DNA from: an uncultured Eubacteriales bacterium | Lineage (GTDB): Bacteria > Bacillota > Clostridia > Lachnospirales > Bianqueaceae | NCBI GenBank assembly: GCA_902796435.1 | Contig: CADBPG010000128.1 | Coordinates: 1-33,338 of the forward strand | Direction: 5' to 3' | DNA: 33,338 nucleotides | Part shown: positions 8,725 to 16,579 of the stretch, in pieces | Position numbering within the stretch: the stretch's first letter is position 1 | How the letters are laid out: each line of letters begins with the position of its first letter | The notes under the pieces: generated by a model | Database searches by the model: none | Seen by the model: only the letters and a program-made list of their open reading frames with translations | Told to the model about the DNA's origin: nothing | Translations under genes and position numbers: made by a program

Positions 8725-9569
8725 TGCTGGTCACCAGTCAGGAAATGTTGTTGAAGGCGCAGCAGGGCGGCTATGCCGTCGGCGCCTTCAACGTCGAGAA
8801 TATGGAGATGGTCCAGGCGGTCGTGGCCGCGGCTGAGGAGCTGGGGAGCCCTGTCATGCTGCAGACGACCTCCTCCACCTTGAAGTATGCTTCCCCGGAA
8901 CTGTATTTCGCCAATGCTAAAGCAGCAGCGGAAGCCGCCTCTGTGCCGGTCTGCATCCATCTGGATCACGGCAAGGACTTTGACATTTCCATGAAGTGCC
9001 TCCGGGCCGGCTACACCTCCATCATGATCGACGGATCACATGAAGAATATGAAGACAACATCCGCGTGACCAAAGAGGTGGCGGATGTCTGCAAGGCCAT
9101 GGGCATCCCCTGCGAGGGTGAACTGGGCAAGGTCGGCGGTAAGGAAGACGATGTGGAGGCTGAGGGAGACGCCTACACGGATCCGTTAGAAGCCAAGGAA
9201 TTCGTCGAGCGTACCGGTGTTACCTCTCTGGCAGTCGGCATCGGCACGGCCCACGGTGTCTACAAGACGACACCGGTCCTCAATGTCGAGCGCCTGTCCG
9301 AGATCCGTGCCCAGGTGGACGTGCCCCTGGTACTGCACGGTGCCTCCGGCCTGAGTGATGAAGCGGTGCGTGAGTGCATCCGCCGCGGTATCTGCAAAGT
9401 CAATTTCGCGACGGAACTGCGCCAGGCCTACACGAAGGCTGTGCAGAAATTGTTGACTGAAAAACCGGAGACCTTTGATCCGAAGGCCTATGGAAAAGAA
9501 GGGCGGGCAGCTGTCAAAGCCCTGGTCGAGGAAAGAATGAAGGTCTGTGGTTCTGTGGGTAAGGCCTGA
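8724..9569 (+). CDS. Class II (zinc) ketose-phosphate aldolase, FBA/GatY type
   Basis: The 281-residue protein belongs to the class II fructose/tagatose-bisphosphate aldolase family, which cleaves phosphorylated ketoses to dihydroxyacetone phosphate and an aldehyde. The family start YAVGAFNVENMEM is present. Zinc and catalytic positions include D81 and H82 in HLDHGKD, H177 in GTAHGVYK and H205 in LHGASGL. GELGKVGGKEDDV is the family's signature loop. The length is normal. It overlaps the reductase before it by one base and the LacI gene after it by one base, a tightly coupled set. Coupled with an FGGY kinase, it may act on a ketose phosphate other than fructose 1,6-bisphosphate. The exact substrate (tagatose, fructose or a deoxy-sugar derivative) is open. 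Confidence 0.9.
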   Translation: MLVTSQEMLLKAQQGGYAVGAFNVENMEMVQAVVAAAEELGSPVMLQTTSSTLKYASPELYFANAKAAAEAASVPVCIHLDHGKDFDISMKCLRAGYTSIMIDGSHEEYEDNIRVTKEVADVCKAMGIPCEGELGKVGGKEDDVEAEGDAYTDPLEAKEFVERTGVTSLAVGIGTAHGVYKTTPVLNVERLSEIRAQVDVPLVLHGASGLSDEAVRECIRRGICKVNFATELRQAYTKAVQKLLTEKPETFDPKAYGKEGRAAVKALVEERMKVCGSVGKA

Positions 9570-10570
9570 TGGCCGCCACATATAAGGATATCCAGCGTCT
9601 GACAGGCCTTTCACTCGCGACGATATCCAAATACTTCAACGGCGGCGCTGTCCGGGAGGAAAACCGGCAGGCCATCGAAGAAGCCATCCGGCAGCTGGAC
9701 TTCCACGTCAACGCCTACGCGCGCAGCCTGAAAAGTAAAAGGTCAAAGCTGATCGGTGGTCTGATCCCGGAACTGGACTCGACCTTCAACACCCGCATGA
9801 TGGCGGACGTGGAAGAGTACCTGCGCCAGCGGGGTTATGGCCTGATCATCTGCGACAGCCGGCTGGATCAGGACAGTGAAAAAGAAGCACTGGACTTCCT
9901 GCTGGGCCGCATGGTCGACGGGATCATCACCATTCCCTACGATAAGAGCGGACAGCATCTGGAAGCGGCCCGTGCCCGCGGGGTGCCCGTGGTGGTACTG
10001 GACCGTCTTCCCACGGATTTCGAGACCGATGCGGTCATCCTGGAAAACGCGGACGCCGCCCGCACGGCAGCCGAGACATTCATCCAGAACGGACATAAGG
10101 AGATCGCCATCATCAATGGACCGGGCAGTCTGTTTACCATGCAGGAACGTATGCGCGGCTTCCAGGAAACGTTGGCAGCGCACAAGATCCCGATCCGTCA
10201 GGAATGGATGATCGACGGTCCGATGACCATCGACGGCGGCTATCAGAACACGAAGATGATCATGTCACTTTGGCATAAGCCCACGGCGCTGTTCTGCGCA
10301 AACTACGAGATCACCTTTGGCGCGATGATGGCTCTGAACGAGATGGGCATCCGCATCCCGGACGAGATCTCCATGATCGGTTTCGACAATCTGCCGCTGG
10401 CCCGGGTCATCCGGCCGCGGTTGACGATGGTCATGCAGCCGATGGAAAAACTGGCACATAAGGCCGCGGAGCTCCTGATCGAAAGGATCGAGGGGACAGC
10501 TCCCAAAGACCCGCAGATCATCCGCATGCAGGCGGAACTGGTCGCGGGAGAATCCGTAAAAACTATGTAA
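9569..10570 (+). CDS. LacI-family transcriptional regulator
   Basis: The 333-residue protein has an N-terminal LacI helix-turn-helix (TYKDIQRLTGLSLATISKYF, residues 4-23) and hinge helix, followed by a periplasmic-binding-protein-like sensor domain (about 60-330) with IGGLIPELDSTFN, DGIITIPYDKSG and ISMIGFDNLPLA. Its ATG overlaps the aldolase stop (TGATG), so it is made with the enzymes. Regulators of this family usually repress the operon they lie in until a sugar is bound. The palindrome CGAAACGTTTCG at the operon promoter is the natural candidate site. The first three residues before the HTH are short, as is normal. Family assignment is certain; target and ligand are inferred. Confidence 0.95.
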   Translation: MAATYKDIQRLTGLSLATISKYFNGGAVREENRQAIEEAIRQLDFHVNAYARSLKSKRSKLIGGLIPELDSTFNTRMMADVEEYLRQRGYGLIICDSRLDQDSEKEALDFLLGRMVDGIITIPYDKSGQHLEAARARGVPVVVLDRLPTDFETDAVILENADAARTAAETFIQNGHKEIAIINGPGSLFTMQERMRGFQETLAAHKIPIRQEWMIDGPMTIDGGYQNTKMIMSLWHKPTALFCANYEITFGAMMALNEMGIRIPDEISMIGFDNLPLARVIRPRLTMVMQPMEKLAHKAAELLIERIEGTAPKDPQIIRMQAELVAGESVKTM

Positions 10571-10595
10571 ATCTAAGGAAAGGTACAAGACGATC

Positions 10596-12083
10596 ATGGC
10601 AAAAACTACACATTTCGAGCCTACGTTTGAATCCCTCAGACAGTATGAAGTACCGGATTGGTTCCAGGATGCGAAGTTTGGTATCTGGAGTCATTGGGGC
10701 CCGCAGAGTGTGCCTATGTACGGTGACTGGTATGCCCGCAACATGTATATCGAGGGCAGCCCGCAGTACAAATACCATCTGCGTCATTACGGACATCCCT
10801 CCGAATTCGGTTACAAGGATCTGGTCAAGCTGTGGAAGGCGGAGAAATTCGAGCCTGAAAAGCTGATGGAGATGTACTACAAGGCCGGCGCACGGTATTT
10901 CGTAGGCCAGGCGATGCATCATGACCATTTCTTCAATTTCGATTCTGACCTGAACCGTTTCTGCGCCACCAAGGTCGGCCCGATGAAGGACATCATCGGC
11001 ATGTGGAAGGCCGCCGCGGACAAGTTCGGCCTGCCCTTCGGTCTGACCGAGCACATGGGCGCCAGCTTCACCTGGTGGAAGGTCAACAAGGGCTGCGATA
11101 AAGAAGGCCCCTATGCCGGCGTTCCTTATGATGGCAATGATCCGGAATACCGTGATTTCTACTTCGACAACTATGAGCACGTCGATGGAACCAGTGACAT
11201 CTTCCCGACGACCCCGTGGTATACGCCGAACAAGAAGTACCACGAGTACTGGCTGAGCGTCATGAAGGAGATCATCGACAAGTACGAGCCGGATCTGCTG
11301 TATTCTGATGGCGGTCTGCCGTTTGCCACCGCGGATCCCCATACCATGCAGGGTGCGCAGGATGATGATCCGGCCTATGAAGCAGGTCTGGAAGCGGTCG
11401 CCTATCTGTACAACAAGTCCATCGAGAAGTACGGTGAGAACCGTGCCGTCTACAACCAGAAAGACCGCCGTCCGCAGGTCTATACCATCGGCGTTCTGGA
11501 TATCGAGAAGTCTCAGCTGCCCGGCATTCAGGAGAACGTATGGCAGACTGATACCTGCATCGGCAACTGGTTCTATGATGTACGTCAGGACTTCAAGAAG
11601 CCCGGCCACATCATCGAAATGCTGGTCGACATCATCTCCAAGAATGGTGTCATGCTGCTGAACATCCTGCAGCGTCCGGATGGCTCCCTGGATAAAGAAG
11701 CCATCTACATCCTGGAAGAACTGGCAAAGTGGTTCGACATCAATGCTGAAGCAGTCTACAGCACACGTCCGTGGCGTGTCTGCAGCGAAGGCGACAGCAA
11801 GGTCGTCATCGACCGCTTCAAGGAAGATGCCGTTGAATGGACCAGCTCCGACTATCGCTTCGTAAAGAAGGACAACACGGTGTACGTCCACATGATGCGT
11901 GCGCCTGAAAACCGTGTCGCCGTGGTCAAGAGCTTTACGCCGGAAGACAAGATCAAGTCCGTGCGTCTGCTCGGTGTGGGCGAAGTCCCGTTCGCACAGG
12001 AATTCGGCGTCCTGACGGCCAAACTGCCGGAAGAAATGCCGACACCTTATGTAAACGTACTTGCGGTAGAGTTAGCCGAATAA
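10596..12083 (+). CDS. GH29 alpha-L-fucosidase
   Basis: This 495-residue protein matches family GH29, retaining alpha-L-fucosidases. The N-terminal barrel has GIWSHWGPQSVPMYGDWYA, RYFVGQAMHHDHF (the conserved His pair) and LTEHMGASF. The nucleophile is D238 in LLYSDGGLPF. LLNILQRPDGSLD closes the catalytic domain, and a C-terminal beta domain occupies about 395-495. There is no signal peptide, so it acts inside the cell on imported fucosylated oligosaccharides. It is the last gene of the operon, 25 bases after the LacI gene, behind AAGGAAAGG. Together with GH42 it could strip fucose and galactose from host or plant oligosaccharides. No fucose isomerase or fuculose-phosphate aldolase of the usual AraD type lies nearby. 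Confidence 0.93.
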   Translation: MAKTTHFEPTFESLRQYEVPDWFQDAKFGIWSHWGPQSVPMYGDWYARNMYIEGSPQYKYHLRHYGHPSEFGYKDLVKLWKAEKFEPEKLMEMYYKAGARYFVGQAMHHDHFFNFDSDLNRFCATKVGPMKDIIGMWKAAADKFGLPFGLTEHMGASFTWWKVNKGCDKEGPYAGVPYDGNDPEYRDFYFDNYEHVDGTSDIFPTTPWYTPNKKYHEYWLSVMKEIIDKYEPDLLYSDGGLPFATADPHTMQGAQDDDPAYEAGLEAVAYLYNKSIEKYGENRAVYNQKDRRPQVYTIGVLDIEKSQLPGIQENVWQTDTCIGNWFYDVRQDFKKPGHIIEMLVDIISKNGVMLLNILQRPDGSLDKEAIYILEELAKWFDINAEAVYSTRPWRVCSEGDSKVVIDRFKEDAVEWTSSDYRFVKKDNTVYVHMMRAPENRVAVVKSFTPEDKIKSVRLLGVGEVPFAQEFGVLTAKLPEEMPTPYVNVLAVELAE

Positions 12084-12152
12084 GTCCCGCGTCATGCGCA
12101 AAGAACAAGCCCGTTGCTAGCAACAGGGCTTGTTCTTGCATAGGACGCGACT
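12083..12152 (+). terminator. Long two-part hairpin after the fucosidase gene
   Basis: An inner stem pairs AAGAACAAGCCC..GTTG (12101-12116) with CAACAGGGCTTGTTCTT (12121-12137) around a four-base loop. An outer, less perfect stem pairs AGTCCCGCGTCATGC (12083-12097) with GCATAGGACGCGACT (12138-12152). It begins at the last base of the stop codon. There is no T-run, so it may be an mRNA 3' stabilising structure or a Rho-type end rather than a classical terminator. Confidence 0.6.
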
Positions 12153-12211
12153 AAAGACATGAGGACGAAGTGCGGAGCACGAAAAGTTTTGAGCAAGGGA
12201 GGCGTATTCTT

Positions 12212-12427
12212 GTGCAATCAATATTGATAAAGGATACAACGCGCGAGGAGCGGATCCGGATCGTCAATCAAGGCCTTGCAGCCTGTGGAACCGAATGTGA
12301 GGGCTGCAACGGCTGTGATAATCTGGGCGGTGGCAGTGTGGAGCGCATGTATGAGCCGTATATCGAGGGCTTGAAGGAGCTCAGAGATATCAATATGGAG
12401 TATAACAGAAGTACCGTTCATGGATGA
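12212..12427 (+). CDS. Small Cys-rich conserved-type protein
   Basis: A 71-residue protein starting at GTG 12212, nine bases after GGGAGG; the in-frame ATG at 12170 has no such site. The sequence opens with IKDTTREERIRIVNQGL and contains CGTECEGCNGC, four cysteines within eleven residues, before a helical acidic tail ending EYNRS. This has the look of small clostridial proteins of unknown role that share the N-terminal TTREER-type segment. The Cys cluster could bind a metal or FeS cluster, but no second cluster is present, so a dimer might be required. The next gene begins 13 bases after its stop, so the two are probably cotranscribed. No function can be assigned. Confidence 0.7.
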   Translation: MQSILIKDTTREERIRIVNQGLAACGTECEGCNGCDNLGGGSVERMYEPYIEGLKELRDINMEYNRSTVHG

Positions 12428-12440
12428 GAGGGAGGTGCCT

Positions 12441-13193
12441 ATGAGACTGGATATTCCCTTGCCCTGTTTTTTCCGGGGCGTGCCCTTTGCTGAAGCGGTC
12501 CGTACCGTGCGCCAGTGCGGATACGATGCGATCGAGACCTATAACTGGAAGGATCTGGATCCGGCAGAAGTGCAGGATGTGCTGGACGAGACCGGCATCG
12601 AATTCCTGAGCATGTGTACATCGGAGTTCCGCATGACCGATCCCGCATTCCGCCAGGAGTGGCTGGAAGGGCTGGAGGAGAGCTGCCAGGCCGCGGTCCA
12701 GATGCGGGTCTCCCGGCTGATCACCCAGGTGGGTCCGGACACCGGTGCCCCGCGCAAGGACCAGCATGCCGCCATCGTGGATACGCTTCTGGAAGCCCGT
12801 AAGATCCTGGAACGCTACGGTGTCACGATCATGCTGGAGCCCTTGAACACCTATGTGAACCATCCCGGATACTATCTGACTTCCTCCGCGGAGGCCTTTG
12901 ATATCATCCGGACGGTGGACCATCCGCTGGTCAAGATCGTCTTCGATATCTACCATCAGCAGATCATGGAAGGCAATATCATCCCCAATATCACGAATAA
13001 TCTGGACTGCATCGCCCATCTGCACGCGGCAGGCCATCCCGGCCGCAACGAGCTGCAGTTCGGAGAGAATGATTACAAGGTCATCTTCCAGGCGGTGGAG
13101 AAAGCCGGGTACAACGGTTATTGTGGTCTGGAATATAAGCCCCTGCTGGATCCTCTGGAAAGCATGCGGCTGGCCAGGGAGATCTACGGATAA
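12441..13193 (+). CDS. Hydroxypyruvate-isomerase-like TIM-barrel sugar isomerase/epimerase
   Basis: This 250-residue protein belongs to the AP-endonuclease-2-type TIM barrels (sugar phosphate isomerases/epimerases). It most resembles hydroxypyruvate isomerase (Hyi/OtnI): MLEPLNTYVNHPGYYL, IVFDIYHQQIMEGN, LHAAGHPGRNELQFGE and CGLEYKP. These carry the usual metal ligands (Glu in LEP, Asp and His in FDIYH, Glu in LEYKP). The ATG at 12441 follows GGGAGG at 12430-12435. An earlier in-frame ATG at 12420 overlaps the previous gene and lacks a site. It may interconvert a ketose or 2-oxo acid derived from the neighbouring sugar operon. Substrate assignment is uncertain because this fold is widely reused. 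Confidence 0.85.
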   Translation: MRLDIPLPCFFRGVPFAEAVRTVRQCGYDAIETYNWKDLDPAEVQDVLDETGIEFLSMCTSEFRMTDPAFRQEWLEGLEESCQAAVQMRVSRLITQVGPDTGAPRKDQHAAIVDTLLEARKILERYGVTIMLEPLNTYVNHPGYYLTSSAEAFDIIRTVDHPLVKIVFDIYHQQIMEGNIIPNITNNLDCIAHLHAAGHPGRNELQFGENDYKVIFQAVEKAGYNGYCGLEYKPLLDPLESMRLAREIYG

Positions 13194-13211
13194 GCTTTAA
13201 GTTGCCTATGC

Positions 13212-13257
13212 AAAAGGAGCTGGTTCCTCAGCTATAACTGAGGGGCCGGCTCCTTTC
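13212..13257 (+). terminator. Intrinsic-type terminator after the isomerase gene
   Basis: AAAGGAGCTGGTTCCTCAG pairs with CTGAGGGGCCGGCTCCTTT (G-T pairs included) around CTATAA, a 19-pair stem ending in TTT, 19 bases after the stop. Confidence 0.8.
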
Positions 13258-13283
13258 ATTGTATTAAGAAATCTGAAAGGAGA

Positions 13284-13312
13284 TTGACAGAGTGGCATCA
13301 CGAATATAAAAT
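13284..13312 (+). promoter_or_regulatory. Sigma-A-type promoter of the FeS aldo/keto reductase gene
   Basis: TTGACA (13284-13289) and TAAAAT (13307-13312) have a 17-base spacer; TATAAA at 13305 is an alternative -10. The start codon is about 70 bases downstream. Confidence 0.7.
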
Positions 13313-13382
13313 GTACGAGTAAAAGCGCACAGCGAAAAATGTTTTGCGGTGTGCCAACTCCATGAAGTGAGGAATAAGAAGT

Positions 13383-14510
13383 ATGAGCATCGCAATGGAA
13401 AATACAGGCAAGCTGGGCTTCGGCCTGATGCGGCTGCCCAAGAAGGGCCTGAAGATCGACGTACAGCAGACGTCGCGCATGGTAGACATGTTCATGGATG
13501 CGGGCTTTACATATTTTGATACCGCGCATGTGTACCTGGGTTCGGAGGAAGCGGCCAAAAAGGCTCTGGTCGAGCGCCATCCCAGGGAAAGTTTCACCCT
13601 GGCCACGAAACTGTACGCCCCTTCAGCGCTCACGGAAGAAGCGGCGCGTAAACAGTTCCAGACCAGCCTGAAACGGACCGGCGCCGGCTATTTCGATTAT
13701 TACCTGCTGCATTCACTGATGAAAAACAATTATCAGAAGTATGAGCGTTTCCATCTGTGGGACTTCGTCAATGAGCAGAAGGAAAAGGGCCTGATCCGCC
13801 ACATCGGTTTTTCCTTCCATGACGGACCGGAACTGCTGGAGCAGATCCTGAAGGCCCATCCGGAGGTGGAATTCGTCCAGCTGCAGATCAACTACGCGGA
13901 CTGGGAGAATCCTTCCGTCACAGCCCGGGCCAACTACGAGGTCGCCCGGAAGTATGGCAAATACATCACGATCATGGAGCCGGTCAAGGGCGGCAGTCTG
14001 GCAAAACCCAACCCGGAGATCCAGAAACTGTTCCATGACTATGCGCCGGACCGTTCACCGGCCTCCTGGGCCATCCGCTTCGCCGCGTCCCTGGACGGTG
14101 TCCTGACGGTGCTGTCCGGTATGTCCAATGAAGCCCAGATGCGGGACAATGTGTCCTACATGCGGGATTTCGAGCCGCTCAATGAAGAAGAGCAGCAGAT
14201 CATCCGCAAAGCGCAGGAGATCCTGGGCCGGTCCAAGGCTATCCCATGTACCGCCTGCCGTTACTGCACAGAAGGCTGCCCCATGCAGATCCCGATCCCG
14301 GATATCTTCAGTACGATGAACAAGCGGCTGGTCAGTGGACGGATCGAGGAAGCGGCGGCGGACTATCAGAAGATCCTGGCCCGCGGCGCCGGGGCGGATG
14401 CCTGCATCGCCTGCGGTCAGTGCGAACAGGCATGTCCACAGCATATCAAGATCGTCGATCAGTTGAAAGAATGCGCAGATACATTGAAAGGAGAACACGT
14501 GCCATCATAA
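13383..14510 (+). CDS. Aldo/keto reductase with C-terminal 4Fe-4S domain
   Basis: The 375-residue protein has an aldo/keto reductase barrel (residues about 8-265: LGFGLMRLPK, FTYFDTAHVYLGSEE, ATKLYAP, YYLLHSLM, HIGFSFHDG). A ferredoxin-like tail follows, with cysteines C289, C292, C295, C299 and C341, C344, C347, C351, arranged CxxCxxCxxxC, as expected for two 4Fe-4S clusters. This is the COG1453 architecture, common in anaerobic Firmicutes, thought to couple carbonyl reduction or oxidation to electron transfer. Its substrates are poorly known. An alternative start at 13395 would remove four residues. It has its own promoter and is followed by a lipoprotein gene with no strong terminator between. 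Confidence 0.92.
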   Translation: MSIAMENTGKLGFGLMRLPKKGLKIDVQQTSRMVDMFMDAGFTYFDTAHVYLGSEEAAKKALVERHPRESFTLATKLYAPSALTEEAARKQFQTSLKRTGAGYFDYYLLHSLMKNNYQKYERFHLWDFVNEQKEKGLIRHIGFSFHDGPELLEQILKAHPEVEFVQLQINYADWENPSVTARANYEVARKYGKYITIMEPVKGGSLAKPNPEIQKLFHDYAPDRSPASWAIRFAASLDGVLTVLSGMSNEAQMRDNVSYMRDFEPLNEEEQQIIRKAQEILGRSKAIPCTACRYCTEGCPMQIPIPDIFSTMNKRLVSGRIEEAAADYQKILARGAGADACIACGQCEQACPQHIKIVDQLKECADTLKGEHVPS

Positions 14511-14540
14511 GACTGTAAAAACATAATACTTGAGGCACGT

Positions 14541-14559
14541 GACAAATCGCCTTCGGCGA
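14541..14559 (+). other. Small GC-rich hairpin upstream of the lipoprotein gene
   Basis: AAATCGCC-TTC-GGCGATTT is a perfect 8-pair inverted repeat between the reductase stop and the lipoprotein start. It lacks a T-run, so it is more likely an mRNA structure than a complete terminator. Confidence 0.5.
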
Positions 14560-14589
14560 TTTCGAAGGTTATCTGAAAGGGGAAAGAAT

Positions 14590-16005
14590 ATGAAAAGAGC
14601 AAGATCTATCTTATGCATGATCCTGGCGGCACTTTTAGTGCTGTCCCTGGTCGGCTGTAAGGAAAAACCGGTGGAAGAGCCCACGTCGGAAGCTTCTTCC
14701 GAAACAAAGGAAGAGTCTTCGGTAGAAGAAAGTGTACCGGAATCCTCCGAGAGCAGTGAAAGCGAGGAGCCAGAAGAGGAACCGGAACCGGAAACTGAAG
14801 ACACGGCATATATCTATGATGATTTCGTGCTGAATATACCGAGTGCCTATGTGGACCTGGTCGAAGTCGTGTACGGAGATCCGGATCCGAATACCTTGTT
14901 CAAAGTAACCGAGATCGCTTCTAAGGAAGCGGCTGTGGCGGACGGCAACAGTGAGGACGATGGTTCTGGCTATCTGTTCAGCATTGCGGCTGTCAGCGAG
15001 GAAGAAGCACAGGGCCTGGTCAATGAGGACGTGCCCGGCAACCGTGTCTTCGCGGTGGATCAGAATGGTATCTACTATGTCTTCCGCTTCCCTACCGACG
15101 TACGTTTCTACCGATCCACCCCGGAAGAGATGGACGCGGATCAGGATCTTTGGACAGAACTGATCGCCTGGGCCAACAGCGTCCCGGAGACCTTTGTGGC
15201 AGATAATGCAGGCCTTCTGACGGAAGCCGTCCTGGACCCCCAGCCCGAGTCTAAGACAGCAGATCCGGAGGAAGTCCTTGCGGAGGATCCTTTTGAAGGT
15301 AAGTGGGCCTGCGGCCGCGCTTCCATGGAGATCGCCAAGCTCGGTGAACAGTACAAGGCTCAGGTCATCTGGGGCAGCGCAGCGGATACCGCAACGTACT
15401 GGAATTATGTTCTGGAATATGATGAGGCCGAGGGCTGCCTGAACGGTACCGGCGAGATGGTCGGACGGGTCTTCCAGGAAGACGGGTCGATCGAAAGTGA
15501 AGAACACACCACGGACCAGCTGGTCACCATCCGCCTCAATGACAACGGCAATATCGTCTGGGAAGACCTGATCGATAATGCCGGCGCGGACATGGAGTTC
15601 GAATATGCGGCCTATCAGCCGGAGATCCCCGCAGTCGATGTGATCGCGGATGAGTATTTCCGTGCTTTGAACAGCGACCAGACCCCCGCGAGTGCGGCTC
15701 TGGTGGTGCTGCGCTTTGCCGACCAGAATGAACTGTGGAACGCACCAGGTGCAGAGTTCAGAGATCAGCTGCTTGCGGCCTGGGAGTCTTTGAGCAAGGA
15801 TGAGCAGCAGGCCTTCGACAGAGTATTCATGGATGCGGTCAGTATAGCGGACAACGCCTATGCAGATTGGTCTAGTGTACAGACCTTCATACATGAAATG
15901 GGTCTGGAGGATGAGTTCCTTGCCCTCCGTGAGAGTCCGCTGGCGGAAAAGAGCTATGATCGCCTGAAAGCCTACACACTGACGATGGGCAATAGCAACG
16001 AATAA
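14590..16005 (+). CDS. Unrecognised extracytoplasmic lipoprotein
   Basis: A 471-residue protein starting at ATG 14590 behind GAAAGGGGAAAG. Residues 1-22 form a lipoprotein signal with lipobox LVGC and lipidated C23. Residues about 27-75 are a Glu/Ser/Pro-rich linker that would extend the domain from the membrane. A domain at about 77-205 (YIYDDFVLNIPSAYVDLVEV to the SVPETF region) has alternating beta strands. A second domain at about 235-345 begins DPFEGKWACGRASMEIAKL and looks like a small beta-barrel. The C-terminal 100 residues are helical. Strong acidity suggests a cell-surface location. I do not recognise the family. It probably shares a transcript with the FeS reductase, though this is only positional. 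Confidence 0.75.
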   Translation: MKRARSILCMILAALLVLSLVGCKEKPVEEPTSEASSETKEESSVEESVPESSESSESEEPEEEPEPETEDTAYIYDDFVLNIPSAYVDLVEVVYGDPDPNTLFKVTEIASKEAAVADGNSEDDGSGYLFSIAAVSEEEAQGLVNEDVPGNRVFAVDQNGIYYVFRFPTDVRFYRSTPEEMDADQDLWTELIAWANSVPETFVADNAGLLTEAVLDPQPESKTADPEEVLAEDPFEGKWACGRASMEIAKLGEQYKAQVIWGSAADTATYWNYVLEYDEAEGCLNGTGEMVGRVFQEDGSIESEEHTTDQLVTIRLNDNGNIVWEDLIDNAGADMEFEYAAYQPEIPAVDVIADEYFRALNSDQTPASAALVVLRFADQNELWNAPGAEFRDQLLAAWESLSKDEQQAFDRVFMDAVSIADNAYADWSSVQTFIHEMGLEDEFLALRESPLAEKSYDRLKAYTLTMGNSNE

Positions 16006-16008
16006 TAA

Positions 16009-16050
16009 AAAAGGATCCTGATCCATTATACGGACCAGGATCCTTTCTTA
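16009..16050 (+). terminator. Intrinsic terminator after the lipoprotein gene
   Basis: AAAGGATCCTG (16010-16020) pairs with CAGGATCCTTT (16036-16046); the stem continues with ATCC and GGAC, and TTTCTT follows. Confidence 0.85.
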
Positions 16051-16112
16051 ACTCATGGGGCTGATAGCAGGTACTGGATGAGCGGCGGGTTGCTGGAATT
16101 TGCACTGGGGTA

Positions 16113-16486
16113 GTGGATACAAAAATTAAAAAGCTGGGTTTTGATCCACGAAATGGATCAGAAGAGTAGATTTTGATTTTTATATCCACCGGTCATTCAG
16201 AATCTGATTGTAGGGTGTGGATATAAAAATGAAAAATATGGAAGATGATCCACAAAATGGATCATCTTGAAAGATTCTTTGATTTATATCCATTGCTATG
16301 ACTGGGCAAATGCTGGCGGTGCCTTAAAAATCCATGAGATTCATGGATATAATTTTTGAAATGCTTGATTCTGATCCAATTGATGGATCAGAATCGATTT
16401 TTTTTATTTTATATCCAATGGGCAGCAAAGTGTTAAGAAGAAAGTGTGGATATAAAAATGGAAAATGCAGGATTAGATCCAATTTG
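16113..16486. repeat. Array of about 77-base palindromic repeats
   Basis: Three full copies lie at 16113-16189, 16217-16293 and 16343-16418, and a left half-copy at 16446-16486. Each starts with (G/A)TGGATA(T/C)AA and ends with the complement ATATCCA. Each has GATCCA and TGGATC around a 3-5 base loop at its centre. The inner stems differ but stay paired: AAGATGATCCA/TGGATCATCTT in the second and GATTCTGATCCA/TGGATCAGAATC in the third. The stretch 16048-16579 has no convincing gene; it holds this array and the terminator of the MFS gene. Confidence 0.88.
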
Positions 16487-16521
16487 AAAGAGTGTCCGAC
16501 AAAAATAAGTCCTATAAGGTC

Positions 16522-16557
16522 AAAAAAACTTGCAAGCACATTTATCCGCTTGCAAGT
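16522..16557 (-). terminator. Intrinsic terminator of the MFS gene
   Basis: On the minus strand ACTTGCAAG and CTTGCAAGT form a nine-pair stem followed by seven T residues. Confidence 0.85.
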
Positions 16558-16579
16558 CATTTTCTATGGAAAAGAGTTC

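Noticed and set aside
10563-11891. Long open minus-strand frame opposite the fucosidase gene
   Set aside because: The plus-strand GH29 motifs are unambiguous and this frame has no recognisable domain or start signal.
16113-16486. CRISPR array
   Set aside because: Each unit is itself a long palindrome, spacing is irregular and no cas gene is near.
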